Positions 26,424-35,801 of a DNA stretch of 64,000 nucleotides are shown piece by piece. Where the stretch lies: contig JAOUMY010000002.1 of NCBI GenBank assembly GCA_029881255.1, positions 248,001 through 312,000 of the forward strand, in the 5' to 3' direction. The position numbers and the translations under genes were made by a program. Position 1 is the first letter of the stretch. Every line of letters begins with the position of its first letter. The stretch comes from Gammaproteobacteria bacterium (GTDB lineage Bacteria > Pseudomonadota > Gammaproteobacteria > S012-40). The notes beneath the pieces were generated by a model that had not been told where the DNA came from, ran no database searches, and saw only the letters and a list, made by a program, of their open reading frames with translations.

Positions 26424-29414
26424 TCAGGCGGCCTGAGCCAGCTCGGCGACGCTCTCGAGTATGCGCAGTGGTTCGACCGGCTTCATCAAAAAGGCGCGTA
26501 TACCCATGGCATGGGCCTTTTTCTCGTCCATGCGTTCGCTATAGCCGGTACACATCAGGATGGGCATGTCCTCGCGTAGCGCCAATATTTGCCGACTCAA
26601 CTCCTCGCCAGTTATGCCAGGCATGGTGTAATCGGTAACAATGACGTCAAATGCGTAGGGATTCTGTTTGACGAGTTCGAGCGCCGCCTTCGGATCGGTC
26701 ATAGCCGTAACTTCATAACCATACATCTCGAAAAGTATCCCATACAGTTCGACTATGGATTCTTCGTCGTCTACAACCAGCACTCGCGCCTGGTTTCCAT
26801 CAACTATGACGCTGTTTACAACTTCCTTATTATCTGCGACTTCCAGACAATCACTCGTCGGTAGAAAAATACTGAACCGCGTACATCCTGGTTGCGACTG
26901 CACTTCCAGATGCCCTCGGTGCTGATGAACAATCGCCTGCACCATGGAAAGCCCCATTCCCGAACCCTTGCCCACCTCCTTGGTGGTAACAAACGGATCG
27001 AAAATACGCTCTAACAGAGACTCGTCTATACCTGCACCACTGTCCTCCACTTCTAACACCACATAGTCGCCAATAAATGTCTGGAAACATGCACTACAAG
27101 TTGAATGGGCGTTTTGTTTAACCCCCAGTTGAATTTTAATGCGCCCCTGACCCTCCATTGCGTCGCGCGCATTGATACACAAATTCATCAACACCTGTTG
27201 GAGTTGAACGATAGTGCCTTGCACAATGGGTATGTCTTCGCCAATGTCACAAACGATTTCAACACTGCTCGGCATGGTCGGACCGAGCATGTCGACGACT
27301 TCGTTCACCAGCATGGGCATCTGCACGGGCTCGAAGACATCAGTCTGGTCTCGACTAAATGCGAGCAACTGCTTCACCATATCCCTCGCGCGCTGTCCGG
27401 CAAGGCTGATTTTTTTGACGTACTGAACGATATCTTCTTTGCTAAAGCTGTCCGGCATTTCCGTAACTAGTTTTGAATAACCCAAAATACTGGTCAGCAT
27501 ATTATTAAAATCGTGGGCAATTCCACCTGTCAGTTCGCCGATAGCCTCCATTTTTTGCGCCTGTTGTAATTGTCGTTGCAGACGCATTTTTTCGCTTTCA
27601 GACTTCACCACTTTATCAATGTCGATCAACACTCCCAGCACTCGACGAGCAGTGCCATCTCTATCGATTTCCACATTCCCCTTGAGATTCACCCAGCCAA
27701 CGGAGCCGTTTTCCCATTGAAAACGAAAGCGCGTATCCAGCTCGATGTGTTCGCGTACACAAAAAAGAATCGCCTGATCGACATCTTGCCTGTCGTCAAC
27801 GTGTATGCGTGATAAAAAGTTTTCAAATGTCCGCTCGAAAGCGCCGGGGAAAGCCCCCATTAATCGCCACACTTGTTGGGACCAGACAATTTCTTTCGTT
27901 TGCGGATTTAGTTCCCAGGTACCTATATTGGCGAACTGTTGACTCATCTCAAATCGAATCTGGCTATTGATCAATTCCTGTTCAGTGATGCGACGTTCAG
28001 TGATGTCGCGTCCGGTTCCCACTTGGCCGATAATTTGTCCGTTAGCGTTGCGCAATACCGAGCCCTTGATATGAAACACCCGTGGCCCGGCTTTCGTTTG
28101 TAACACCGCGTCAATTTCGTCGCTGCCAACGGCCATCACGCTATCGAAAGCCGCCTGCACCCGATCTCGATCTTCAGTCGAAACAAACTCCAGGGCATTT
28201 CGCTGCCACATATCGGATTCTTCCCATCCCGTCATACGCTGCAGTGCGCTATTAAACCAGACGATGCCGCCGGACAAATCCAACTGGTATACAATGTCCT
28301 GCATGGTGGCATTAATCAGTTCATATTCGCTCAACACTTTTTTCAGTCGATCTTCGGCATTCGTGCGTTCCGCGATTTCCTTGCTTAGGTATTCGAGATA
28401 ACTACGTTCTGACAGATCTCTAACAATGGCAACAACGTATTTTTCTCCACGAATCGTGGTAGGAAACAAGTCAACCTGCGCGGGAAATACAACGCCATTG
28501 GCGCGTTTTGCGTCGATCTGAATTCCGCCAGACATCGTTCTGGCTCTCATGTCCTTAAAATATTCTTCACGCAAATGCTGATGATTTATTGACATTTCGG
28601 TGGGAATCAAATCATCCACGCACATTTGAAGTAGCTGACTGGTTGAAACGCCAAAAATCCCCTCAGAAGAACTATTGCAGAATCGTATTATGCCTTCTTC
28701 ATTCACCATCAGTACCGCGTCGGGAATGGTTTCCATCAGAATACGAAACTTTTCCTGCGATTCGTTTAATGCAAGCTCTCTTGCCTTGCTCTCTTCTATC
28801 TTGTTTTGCAGTTCTTCATTAACCCGCCCCAACCTGCCCGCCATGTCCGCATTGGTTTGCCACAAGGTAATATGCTGAACGAATTGTTTTTGAACCGCGC
28901 GTGACAGTGCCAGAACACCGAGTACAAAAATACCAAAAAAAACTAAAAACTCAGTCGTAAACGATTCCCTATTACGAAATACCCAAACCACCGTACACAT
29001 TAGCAGCGGTACCGCAAAACTGTAATAGAGTGTGGAATGTAAGGCTGTGGCCAGCGCACTTGCTGTCACCAAACCTGCGTAAATCAACATAACGCTATAG
29101 ACGACGTGTGGCGAGGAAGCGCCGTCGACCAAAAACAGACCGCTACCCCAGACAACCGCCGACATAAGATTACCCAACTGCAGCAATAAGGCCCTGGTAC
29201 GAAAATGTAACTCTTGATCTGTTTTAACGTAGAAGCTGGTGGCCAGGCGAAAGATGCTGACTAACACATGCGTCAGAAACCAATACCAGCAAACGATATT
29301 CTCGGTGTAATTCCAGGCAAAAAATGTATAGATCAAACCAACAAGAATACCTGCCAGGATTGTACGTGGCAGATTTTCGTTAGCCGAATTTAGTTGCGTC
29401 TGTTTTAAATTCAA
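26424..29414 (-). CDS. multi-PAS hybrid sensor histidine kinase
   Basis: This 996-residue protein starts with a TTG; no better start is visible. About six membrane helices (residues 18-185) are followed by three PAS domains (about 220-340, 360-475 and 485-605). The histidine kinase core has phospho-acceptor His634 in GGIAHDFNN, the N box NLCINARDAM, DSGAGID, and GKGSGMGLSM. A C-terminal receiver domain carries the acceptor Asp928 (VTDYTMPG) and LMKPV. The HDFNN type of H box is typical of hybrid kinases that pass phosphate to another protein. No partner regulator is adjacent, and the ligand is unknown. Confidence 0.92.
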   Translation of the reverse strand: MNLKQTQLNSANENLPRTILAGILVGLIYTFFAWNYTENIVCWYWFLTHVLVSIFRLATSFYVKTDQELHFRTRALLLQLGNLMSAVVWGSGLFLVDGASSPHVVYSVMLIYAGLVTASALATALHSTLYYSFAVPLLMCTVVWVFRNRESFTTEFLVFFGIFVLGVLALSRAVQKQFVQHITLWQTNADMAGRLGRVNEELQNKIEESKARELALNESQEKFRILMETIPDAVLMVNEEGIIRFCNSSSEGIFGVSTSQLLQMCVDDLIPTEMSINHQHLREEYFKDMRARTMSGGIQIDAKRANGVVFPAQVDLFPTTIRGEKYVVAIVRDLSERSYLEYLSKEIAERTNAEDRLKKVLSEYELINATMQDIVYQLDLSGGIVWFNSALQRMTGWEESDMWQRNALEFVSTEDRDRVQAAFDSVMAVGSDEIDAVLQTKAGPRVFHIKGSVLRNANGQIIGQVGTGRDITERRITEQELINSQIRFEMSQQFANIGTWELNPQTKEIVWSQQVWRLMGAFPGAFERTFENFLSRIHVDDRQDVDQAILFCVREHIELDTRFRFQWENGSVGWVNLKGNVEIDRDGTARRVLGVLIDIDKVVKSESEKMRLQRQLQQAQKMEAIGELTGGIAHDFNNMLTSILGYSKLVTEMPDSFSKEDIVQYVKKISLAGQRARDMVKQLLAFSRDQTDVFEPVQMPMLVNEVVDMLGPTMPSSVEIVCDIGEDIPIVQGTIVQLQQVLMNLCINARDAMEGQGRIKIQLGVKQNAHSTCSACFQTFIGDYVVLEVEDSGAGIDESLLERIFDPFVTTKEVGKGSGMGLSMVQAIVHQHRGHLEVQSQPGCTRFSIFLPTSDCLEVADNKEVVNSVIVDGNQARVLVVDDEESIVELYGILFEMYGYEVTAMTDPKAALELVKQNPYAFDVIVTDYTMPGITGEELSRQILALREDMPILMCTGYSERMDEKKAHAMGIRAFLMKPVEPLRILESVAELAQAA

Positions 29415-29616
29415 AGGACTGGTTCAATTCAAGAGTTAAACGCTTGGGGATTTTAAGCCACTGGCCTGGTGCTGACTGCGCTACATTGCCGGTTGACTCA
29501 GAGTTCCCTTGGATGTTTTTGTCACTCCTAATATGTCGAACCAAAGACTCTTTATATGTATGTGGTTTACAATTGTTTACGCCATTTATTGACGTGTGGA
29601 ATAATTTTCGTGTGGA

Positions 29617-30627
29617 TTATAACGACTCATTCAGCCATTCTTTTTCCATGATAAAGTCATCCATATAAAAACCTGCGCCAATATCTTTTTTCAATTTTTC
29701 TGTCTTCGAAAAACCATGTTTTTGGTACCAGTCTATTGCCAAAATATTGCGTCTATTCACCGTTAACCATAGTTTGCTGATGGATTTTTCACTGCGCGCC
29801 ATTGATTCGGCCAATCGCAGCATGCTCGTCGCGACACCGCGTTGCCTGTGCCGTTTCGACACGTAGAATTTGCTTATCATCATAGAACGCGCCGATGCAT
29901 CTGGGATAAGAGACATATAGCCTGAGGCTTGTCCCTCAAAATACGCCAGGAAATATGAGGCCCCTGACGCAATTTGGGCATTAATCGCTGCTGGACTTTG
30001 AAATTTTTCCAGCATATACACTACCTGATCGACGCCGATGATGGGCACGAAGTGTTCATGCCAAATTTCTTTTGCCAGCACAGACACAGTATTTTTCATC
30101 TCGTCATTTTCAACCGCAACAATTTCCACGGTTTGAAAATCGTCTATCCACTCATTCGAGCTCAGTTCTTTTTTCTTTCCTGGAAAACCTTCGAGTAGAT
30201 TGCGATGTGCAGTCAAAGAATATTCGTCATCGCGCCGAGCATAATCGCTAAGCCAGTTGATCAACATTTCCAGATTGCGCTGCTGCGCCTCAAGACTGCT
30301 GTATTTGTGTGCCTCCCACGGACGCTTTTTACAATTTTGTATGCATGCATCAATGCCCGGATTGAGAAATATCATCTCCGTTGCCTGTGAAGACAATAAC
30401 TCCAACAAGTCGGCATAACAGCCCTCGATTATCCACTGCGTTTTTCCGGCGATAAAATCCTCAATCTGCGCCATACTCTCATTTAACGGCTTTCTTTGGG
30501 GATGCGTACCGACATGCCAGGCCACGGTATCGAGATCAAGATGCGCCAGATCATGGCGCGTACTTAGCAGTCGCGCCAGTGTTGATTTACCCGATCCTGA
30601 GTTTCCAAAGACGAGGATACGTTGCAT
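29617..30627 (-). CDS. P-loop kinase-like domain fused to a GNAT acetyltransferase
   Basis: This 336-residue cytoplasmic protein has two parts. Residues 1-165 form a small P-loop NTPase with Walker A GNSGSGKS at 8-15, and HLDLDTVAW and WIIEGCYAD as in adenylate-kinase-like (FlaR-type) proteins. Residues about 190-336 are a GNAT acetyltransferase with the acetyl-CoA loop RQRGVATSMLRLAE and a typical YQKHGF strand near the end. Each domain is common alone; the fusion is unusual. It stands as a single gene between the sensor kinase and a non-coding region. Substrates cannot be told from sequence. Confidence 0.85.
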   Translation of the reverse strand: MQRILVFGNSGSGKSTLARLLSTRHDLAHLDLDTVAWHVGTHPQRKPLNESMAQIEDFIAGKTQWIIEGCYADLLELLSSQATEMIFLNPGIDACIQNCKKRPWEAHKYSSLEAQQRNLEMLINWLSDYARRDDEYSLTAHRNLLEGFPGKKKELSSNEWIDDFQTVEIVAVENDEMKNTVSVLAKEIWHEHFVPIIGVDQVVYMLEKFQSPAAINAQIASGASYFLAYFEGQASGYMSLIPDASARSMMISKFYVSKRHRQRGVATSMLRLAESMARSEKSISKLWLTVNRRNILAIDWYQKHGFSKTEKLKKDIGAGFYMDDFIMEKEWLNESL

Positions 30628-31050
30628 AAAATTCCTATATTTGTTTCGACACGTCGATCAATGCCGATTCCAGCGTTCGAAGAAAAATAACAGCGGTCCG
30701 AGAGTTACTCTATTGCTTATGCCAGACCGCCTCAGTCTACTCGTTTTCAAACAACTGGAGAACGATCTGAAACGCTGACACCGTCCGTCAACCTGCATTC
30801 TTCCGGGTCCCTGACTACCTGACGCAGGATTTATTTTCGCTTTCCCGCGGCCGCTCCACTTTGCACCATGATGACTGTCATCGCTGGCCTCGCCTGACCA
30901 CCAATAAGTTGTCGCCATAACACCTTGCCTGGAACCAATCCATATCTCCCCAAGAGACAGCTACCTGAGGAGTGAAATTAAGGTTCATTTGGGCTATCTT
31001 TACTACAGTAGTCACCAATAATAAACATCGCTGACAGCGTGGGGAAAATG
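30628..31050. other. intergenic region, no gene recognised
   Basis: This 423-base stretch lies between two divergent genes. An open frame on the minus strand (30658-30918) encodes a low-complexity, Arg/Ser/Gly-rich 86-residue peptide without a ribosome site and is judged spurious. An 11-base palindrome ACTACAGTAGT lies at 31002-31012, where promoter elements of the beta-helix gene would be expected. Otherwise I see nothing. Confidence 0.45.
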
Positions 31051-32496
31051 ATGGTCTGCAAGCGACTCCTTGGCCTGGGATGGTTGCTGCTTTTCGCGGA
31101 AACTATCTTTGCAAATCAATTTGTTATAGACGGCTCTAGCGAGCTTTGTTCCGATGATATCGGTACGCCATTCTGTACTGTGCAGGCCGCAGTCAATTTC
31201 GCTGCTACGGGCGATGAGCTAAAAATCGCCCCGGGAACCTATCCAGGCAATCTGCACATCAGTAAATCTGTCTCTCTCATCGGCCAGGAAGGGGTCATAC
31301 TCGACGGGCAAGGAAAATCCGCCGTCATTATCATCAATCCCGCCGTGGATGTTGTGTTAGAACAGCTCGTAATCACCGGCGGCAAGGCAAAGAAAGGCGG
31401 TGGAATCTATAATCTGGGCAACTTGATCATTCGTGGCTGCAGGATTGAATACAATACTGCAGAAGAAAGCGGCGGAGGCATCTATAGCGCCGGGTCGATG
31501 TCTGCTTCCCTGGTAATTGAAGACTCGCGTATTAACAACAACGCCGCCAGAGGCGACGACGAATTCAATATCAAATTCGGCGGCGGTGGCATCTTTAGCG
31601 ATGCGCCGATGTTGATCAAGAATTCGGATATCAGCCATAACATTGCTCTGGAAGATGGTGGCGCCATTTATTCTTCATTTACCTATCGCCGTGATGCCAC
31701 CCAGCTCGAACAACTGAGCGAGGAAATGGGCGTGGCCTCCAAACCGATTACGCATACGGCCCTGAACACTACCTTGCAGCGTGACAAAGTCAGAATCATC
31801 AATACTATGATTGCGAATAATAGTGCCGACTATGGTGGTGGTATCTATGTTCTTGGCACCCTGGATCTACGCAATAGCCGCATTATTCATAACAGCGCCA
31901 CTTCCTCTCGGCTTTCCTCTGGAGGCGGATTGTTCGCCCATTTCAATGCCGGCCTGACCCTGGTGAATAGCATTGTCGCGCACAACCAGGCATCTTCCCG
32001 CGGTGGCGGCATTCGCTACTACTCGGCCCACGATAGTGATATTTACAACACTACTATTATTAGCAATAAAGTGGATGCCCACGGATTCGGAGCTGGCGTG
32101 TTCGTACAAAAAGGTTCAGCGCTGCTGCGATTACAACATAGCGTTATTGCCGAAAACGTCAAGAATGACAAACCCGGCCACAATTGCTACGGCCCGCTTC
32201 ATTCCAATGGTAATAATTTCCTCAGCCAGAACCGACGCTGTGAATTGACGATAGACGCCAGCGACATCGTCAGTACGGAAAAAAATGCGATCTCGAGCGG
32301 TATTGCCGACATTACGGATGACGGCAATTACCGTCTTGCAGAAAACAGCGTTTTAATCGACGCGGGTAATGAAAAAGGTTGTGCAGGTCCGGAAGGCATA
32401 CCACCGAGTAGCGATATCAATCACAAAACACGTATTGCCGATGGAAACAAGGATGGCAATGCCCGTTGCGATATTGGCGCACTCGAACAGCAATAA
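31051..32496 (+). CDS. secreted right-handed beta-helix protein
   Basis: The ATG at 31051 is preferred because GGGGA lies 5 bases upstream (an ATG at 31048 and a GTG at 31039 are alternatives). After a signal peptide ending near TIFA|NQF comes FCTVQAAVNFAATGDELKIAPGTY, the start used by many beta-helix proteins. Then there are about ten parallel beta-helix coils marked by GGGIYNLG, GGGIYSAG, GGGIFSDA, GGAIYSS, GGGIYVLG and GGGIRYY. The C-terminus (RCDIGALEQQ) is typical of choice-of-anchor/CSLREA-like beta-helix proteins. It is probably extracellular or surface-bound and could bind or cleave polysaccharide, but no lyase residues are evident. It converges on the FGE-like gene. Confidence 0.82.
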   Translation: MVCKRLLGLGWLLLFAETIFANQFVIDGSSELCSDDIGTPFCTVQAAVNFAATGDELKIAPGTYPGNLHISKSVSLIGQEGVILDGQGKSAVIIINPAVDVVLEQLVITGGKAKKGGGIYNLGNLIIRGCRIEYNTAEESGGGIYSAGSMSASLVIEDSRINNNAARGDDEFNIKFGGGGIFSDAPMLIKNSDISHNIALEDGGAIYSSFTYRRDATQLEQLSEEMGVASKPITHTALNTTLQRDKVRIINTMIANNSADYGGGIYVLGTLDLRNSRIIHNSATSSRLSSGGGLFAHFNAGLTLVNSIVAHNQASSRGGGIRYYSAHDSDIYNTTIISNKVDAHGFGAGVFVQKGSALLRLQHSVIAENVKNDKPGHNCYGPLHSNGNNFLSQNRRCELTIDASDIVSTEKNAISSGIADITDDGNYRLAENSVLIDAGNEKGCAGPEGIPPSSDINHKTRIADGNKDGNARCDIGALEQQ

Positions 32497-32511
32497 ATCC
32501 TGAGTGCCACA

Positions 32512-33456
32512 TCACTGAGCATCTTGCGCACAACGAAAACCCAGGCCGGCCTTTCTATCGTCGGGATGGAGATGGGCGCGATAGGCACCGCGTTGAAAAT
32601 AGGTTAAGGCATAGTGTCCTATGCCACCGTATCCTGCACCTCTCACCACTTTGTGTACTCTACCGTAGTCTTTGTCTTCGTCATCAGATCCAGGATAAGC
32701 GCGATACCAGTCGTCGACCCATTCCTGTACATTCCCGGCCAGATCGAACACGCCATAGGTCGAACGGTCTTTCGGATAGGCGCCAACAGGTGCGACGAAG
32801 TGTTTCCAGTTTTCGTCTCCAGTATTCGCCATCCCTGACTGCCATTTCATCCCCCACGGATATTCATTGCCCTTCACGCCGCGCGCGGCCTTTTCCCATT
32901 CGACCTCGCTGGGCAAACGCTTGCCGGCCCATTCGCAATAGGATTTCGCCTCGTACCAACTGACATACATCACCGGCAGTGTATCCAATTCGTGCCAATG
33001 CTGATTTACTGCCTCACGCATGTGATCAAGCGTATCGTTCTGACGTTTGGACAGCGGTATATCCGCTCCCTGAATGAGTCGTTGCAATTGGCTCTGATTC
33101 ATATTGGCGAGTAGTTCCAGACGTACGCTCAACGCATAACTGTTCTCAATCCAGTAACGAGGAACGTTCTTTCCGGTTTTGCGTATGTATTCGCGATAGG
33201 CCTGGTTAGTCACTTCGTATTGGTCGATGGCAAAGCCCCGCAGCTCCAATTGGCGTTGCGGGTGTTCATTGCGATACCAGTCAGTTTTTCCGCCGTAGCG
33301 TTTGGATAAACCTTCATCATCGACGCGATTACTGCCCATAACGAATTCACCAGCCGGTATCGCTATCATCTCTGCCGCTTTAAGCGGTGATAACAGAATA
33401 AATGACACCACTACGAGAGCAACATTTAGGGGAAGTGAATTTTTCATGCGTGCCAT
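32512..33456 (-). CDS. exported formylglycine-generating-enzyme-fold (SUMF1) protein
   Basis: A start at the ATG at 33456 gives a signal peptide [20 protein letters not shown]... ending near PLKA|AEM, and 314 residues in total. The family signature is clear: [77 protein letters not shown] and LGFRCAQD. Real sulfatase activators need a Cys pair that is not obvious here, so it may be a structural or binding member of the fold. An insert of about 60 residues (110-170) follows [11 protein letters not shown]. No sulfatase gene is nearby. Confidence 0.82.
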   Translation of the reverse strand: MARMKNSLPLNVALVVVSFILLSPLKAAEMIAIPAGEFVMGSNRVDDEGLSKRYGGKTDWYRNEHPQRQLELRGFAIDQYEVTNQAYREYIRKTGKNVPRYWIENSYALSVRLELLANMNQSQLQRLIQGADIPLSKRQNDTLDHMREAVNQHWHELDTLPVMYVSWYEAKSYCEWAGKRLPSEVEWEKAARGVKGNEYPWGMKWQSGMANTGDENWKHFVAPVGAYPKDRSTYGVFDLAGNVQEWVDDWYRAYPGSDDEDKDYGRVHKVVRGAGYGGIGHYALTYFQRGAYRAHLHPDDRKAGLGFRCAQDAQ

Positions 33457-33992
33457 GCTAGTTTTTTTTGCTGACTTCAAGCTGTACGTCCACGACTATC
33501 CCAACAGAGATAGATAAAGACAGACTATTCCGGTCTCTGAATTGCAAAATATTAAACGAAAGGAAGTAAATGTGTTATGCCCCTGGTGGCAGCTTTACCA
33601 AGAGTTGATTTGCAGTGGTCGACCTCGAGTGAGCAAACATAAGCGAACACAGGTCTATTGGCAGCACGTGGGAACGAAGGACGGTATAACGTCCTCAATT
33701 AAATCCACTGAAATCTCCTTCTACCCCACCAGGGGTTCACTTCGTAAGCAAACATTGTTCCGCGAAATTTCAGTTCACCTCTTATGTCATCTTCCCGTTT
33801 CCACCACGCACAATACGGCATACACGCGCCAGTATTGAACGGGTTTGAAAGACATACTCGCTGTTCAAGTGACAAAATTACGCCGAAAACGCGTCATATT
33901 TTTACCGCGCCTGAAATTTGCCGGACAATGCGAGCTTTTGTAATGTCACAATTCCGCTATAATCCTATGTAAATTCGCCCTGGGAGATGTCT
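33457..33992. other. intergenic region with inverted repeats and a promoter
   Basis: No credible gene lies here; a 98-codon frame on the plus strand (33542-33838) has no ribosome site and atypical composition. Two pairs of inverted repeats face each other: CCCCTGGTGG at 33580-33589 with CCACCAGGGG at 33726-33735, and ACTGAAAT near 33707 with ATTTCAGT near 33768. The right end holds the promoter described separately. Confidence 0.45.
33935..33963 (+). promoter_or_regulatory. sigma-70-like promoter of the outer-membrane protein gene
   Basis: A perfect TATAAT -10 box is at 33958-33963, with CTTTTG 17 bases upstream as a weak -35. It lies 30 bases before the likely start codon. The -10 match is exact, so the call is reasonable although the -35 is poor. 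Confidence 0.6.
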
Positions 33993-34532
33993 ATGTTTCG
34001 CTTTGTCCTATCAATGCTTTTCGTTTTATTGATATCCGCACATACAGCAATGGCTGCACCGCAATTTGCCGCGCAACTACAGGCACAATACGCGCCACCA
34101 ACCGGCGGTATGGTTGGATTTACCGTCGAAACCCAGTTGGATGCGCTTCCCGCTGGTCTGAGTCTCGTGGGCAGATATGGTTATCTTAGTTACTCCTTTG
34201 AAGACGGCGATTATTGGGAAGATGGCTACGGCGGCATGTATGGCATAGGCGTAAAATATTACACCGCATCCACCCCACTAGAGGGCTGGTATGTGGGCGT
34301 TGAATTACAAAGTATCGATGTCACTGTGGACTGGGGCGGCTATAGTAGTTATGGCACCACCTGGATAGAGGGTGTGATGCCTGGACTCGCTGCGGGTTAT
34401 CACAAGAACCTCGGCAAACTCTTCATCGAACCACATCTACTTGTTGCCGTTACCGCAGCTGCAGGTGGCGGTACTAACGATAGCCCTCCGCTGATTCTCG
34501 CCATCGGTATAGGCGCAGGTGTCACTTTCTAA
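33993..34532 (+). CDS. small outer-membrane beta-barrel-like protein
   Basis: The ATG at 33993 is preferred over 33987 because GGGAG lies 6 bases upstream. The 179-residue protein has a signal peptide ending near AMA|APQ. The mature part is rich in Gly, Tyr and Trp with alternating hydrophobic strands (GLSLVGRYGYLSYSFED, WYVGVELQSIDVTVDWGG). It ends in LAIGIGAGVTF, and a terminal Phe is the BAM recognition pattern. An eight-strand barrel is plausible. The family is not recognised. Its gene is followed within a few bases by a radical SAM gene. Confidence 0.75.
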   Translation: MFRFVLSMLFVLLISAHTAMAAPQFAAQLQAQYAPPTGGMVGFTVETQLDALPAGLSLVGRYGYLSYSFEDGDYWEDGYGGMYGIGVKYYTASTPLEGWYVGVELQSIDVTVDWGGYSSYGTTWIEGVMPGLAAGYHKNLGKLFIEPHLLVAVTAAAGGGTNDSPPLILAIGIGAGVTF

Positions 34533-34536
34533 GTCT

Positions 34537-35421
34537 ATGCTGAAATACATAGAACCCGTTTTTCGACCGCCGAGTGAGGCCAACTCACTCATCCTGCCGG
34601 TGACCAATGGTTGTTCCTGGAACAAATGCGCATTTTGCGAAATGTACACCGCTCCGCAAAAACAATTTCAAACGCGCAAAGAGGAAGACATCCTCGCAGA
34701 CATTGCCCGTGTAGCCCAACACTATCCCGACGTGCGCCGGATTTTTCTGGCCGATGGCGATGCCATGGTGTTGTCGAGCCGTCGCCTGTTAAACATACTT
34801 CAGGCGATAAAACAGTCCTTTCCTCAACTGCAACGAGTGTCTTCTTACTGCCTGCCGCGCAACGTACGCAACAAAAGCGTGGACGAACTCAAGGAAATAA
34901 AAGACGCCGGTTTGTCGTTGGTATATGTCGGCGCCGAGTCAGGTGATGATGAACTGTTGAACATGATAAATAAGGGCGAGACGCTATCATCGACAGTGAC
35001 CTCACTCAATAAACTCAATAACGCGGGTATCAAATCTTCCGTGATGTTGTTAAACGGTCTGGGGGGCGTAATGTTTAGCGAACAACATGCAAAGCACTCC
35101 GCGCAACTGGTCAATGACACTCAACCACACTATCTCGCGACGCTAGTAGTCAGCTTCCCCATGGGACAACAGCGTTTTCTAAGCCATTTCCCTGAAGGCT
35201 TTCAACTCCTCGACCAGAGTGGACTGTTTCGCGAAATGGAAATGTTGATCGAACAAACCCACCTCAAAAACACTATTTTTCGTAGTGATCACGCCTCGAA
35301 TTATCTGGTATTAAAAGGTGTTTTAGGCAAAGACAAACCGTCCATGCTCGAAAAACTGCGACTCGCCCTGAACAATCCGGAACTGGCCAATCTGCGTCCG
35401 GAGTGGAGTCGTGGTCTGTAG
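34537..35421 (+). CDS. radical SAM protein with CX4CX2C cluster motif
   Basis: The ATG at 34537, 4 bases after the preceding stop, is chosen; a GTG at 34519 would overlap that gene. In the 294-residue product Cys26, Cys31 and Cys34 (CSWNKCAFC) form an iron-sulphur motif with four residues, not three, between the first two cysteines. This variant is seen in a COG1032-like family. VTNGCSWNKCAFCEMYT, FLADGDAM, VYVGAESGDDELLNMINKGE and MLLNGLGG follow as in radical SAM TIM barrels. There is no B12 domain. The reaction is unknown; pairing with an outer-membrane-like protein may be operonic coincidence. Confidence 0.82.
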   Translation: MLKYIEPVFRPPSEANSLILPVTNGCSWNKCAFCEMYTAPQKQFQTRKEEDILADIARVAQHYPDVRRIFLADGDAMVLSSRRLLNILQAIKQSFPQLQRVSSYCLPRNVRNKSVDELKEIKDAGLSLVYVGAESGDDELLNMINKGETLSSTVTSLNKLNNAGIKSSVMLLNGLGGVMFSEQHAKHSAQLVNDTQPHYLATLVVSFPMGQQRFLSHFPEGFQLLDQSGLFREMEMLIEQTHLKNTIFRSDHASNYLVLKGVLGKDKPSMLEKLRLALNNPELANLRPEWSRGL

Positions 35422-35801
35422 TTATTAACGTCGTTTGCAATACATTATTAACAAATCTTAACTAGGTATATTTGACGACGGTGTGCGAAAATCTTAGTGC
35501 GCAAGTGTTTATTCAGTCCAGCCGTTGCCTTGTATATTCCGAACAGTTTTTCACGTAAGCAATAGTAGTGAGAAAACCGGCATCAAAGGTTGCTTGTGCT
35601 GTAAAAAACACTGGCCTGATTTTTTCTTTAATCTAAATACTAGATCAAAGTGAAATTTTGAGAATAATTGTTCGAACCAAATTGTACACCTGGTCGTCAA
35701 TTAACCAGACTCTGCGGTGATGCACGAACGATTGCCGCTATTGTCCGCGTAACCGTTTGTCAATTCATGCTCAAACAAATAGTAGGAAAGGGAAGCATAC
35801 T
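35422..35801. other. leader region of the cytochrome operon
   Basis: This 380-base non-coding stretch lies between the radical SAM gene and the cytochrome operon. It is A/T rich and contains the 25-base palindrome described separately. No terminator with a T run and no small gene are visible. Confidence 0.5.
35626..35650. promoter_or_regulatory. palindromic operator-like site upstream of the cytochrome operon
   Basis: CTTTAATCTA (35626-35635) and TAGATCAAAG (35641-35650) are inverted repeats with 9 of 10 matches and a 5-base spacer. It lies about 150 bases before the first gene. Its half-site is not a clear FNR or CRP box, so the regulator is unknown. Confidence 0.5.

Noticed and set aside
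30658-30918. 86-codon reading frame on the minus strand
   Set aside because: No ribosome site, low-complexity composition and no similarity to a recognisable family; it lies in a region expected to hold promoters.
32512-33456. Functional sulfatase-activating enzyme
   Set aside because: The fold signature is clear, but the catalytic Cys pair is not evident and no sulfatase gene lies nearby.
33542-33838. 98-codon reading frame on the plus strand
   Set aside because: No ribosome site and codon use unlike the neighbouring genes; it spans the inverted repeats.
35626-35650. FNR box
   Set aside because: The half sites do not fit TTGAT-N4-ATCAA; only a partial match is present, so it is listed as an unassigned palindrome.
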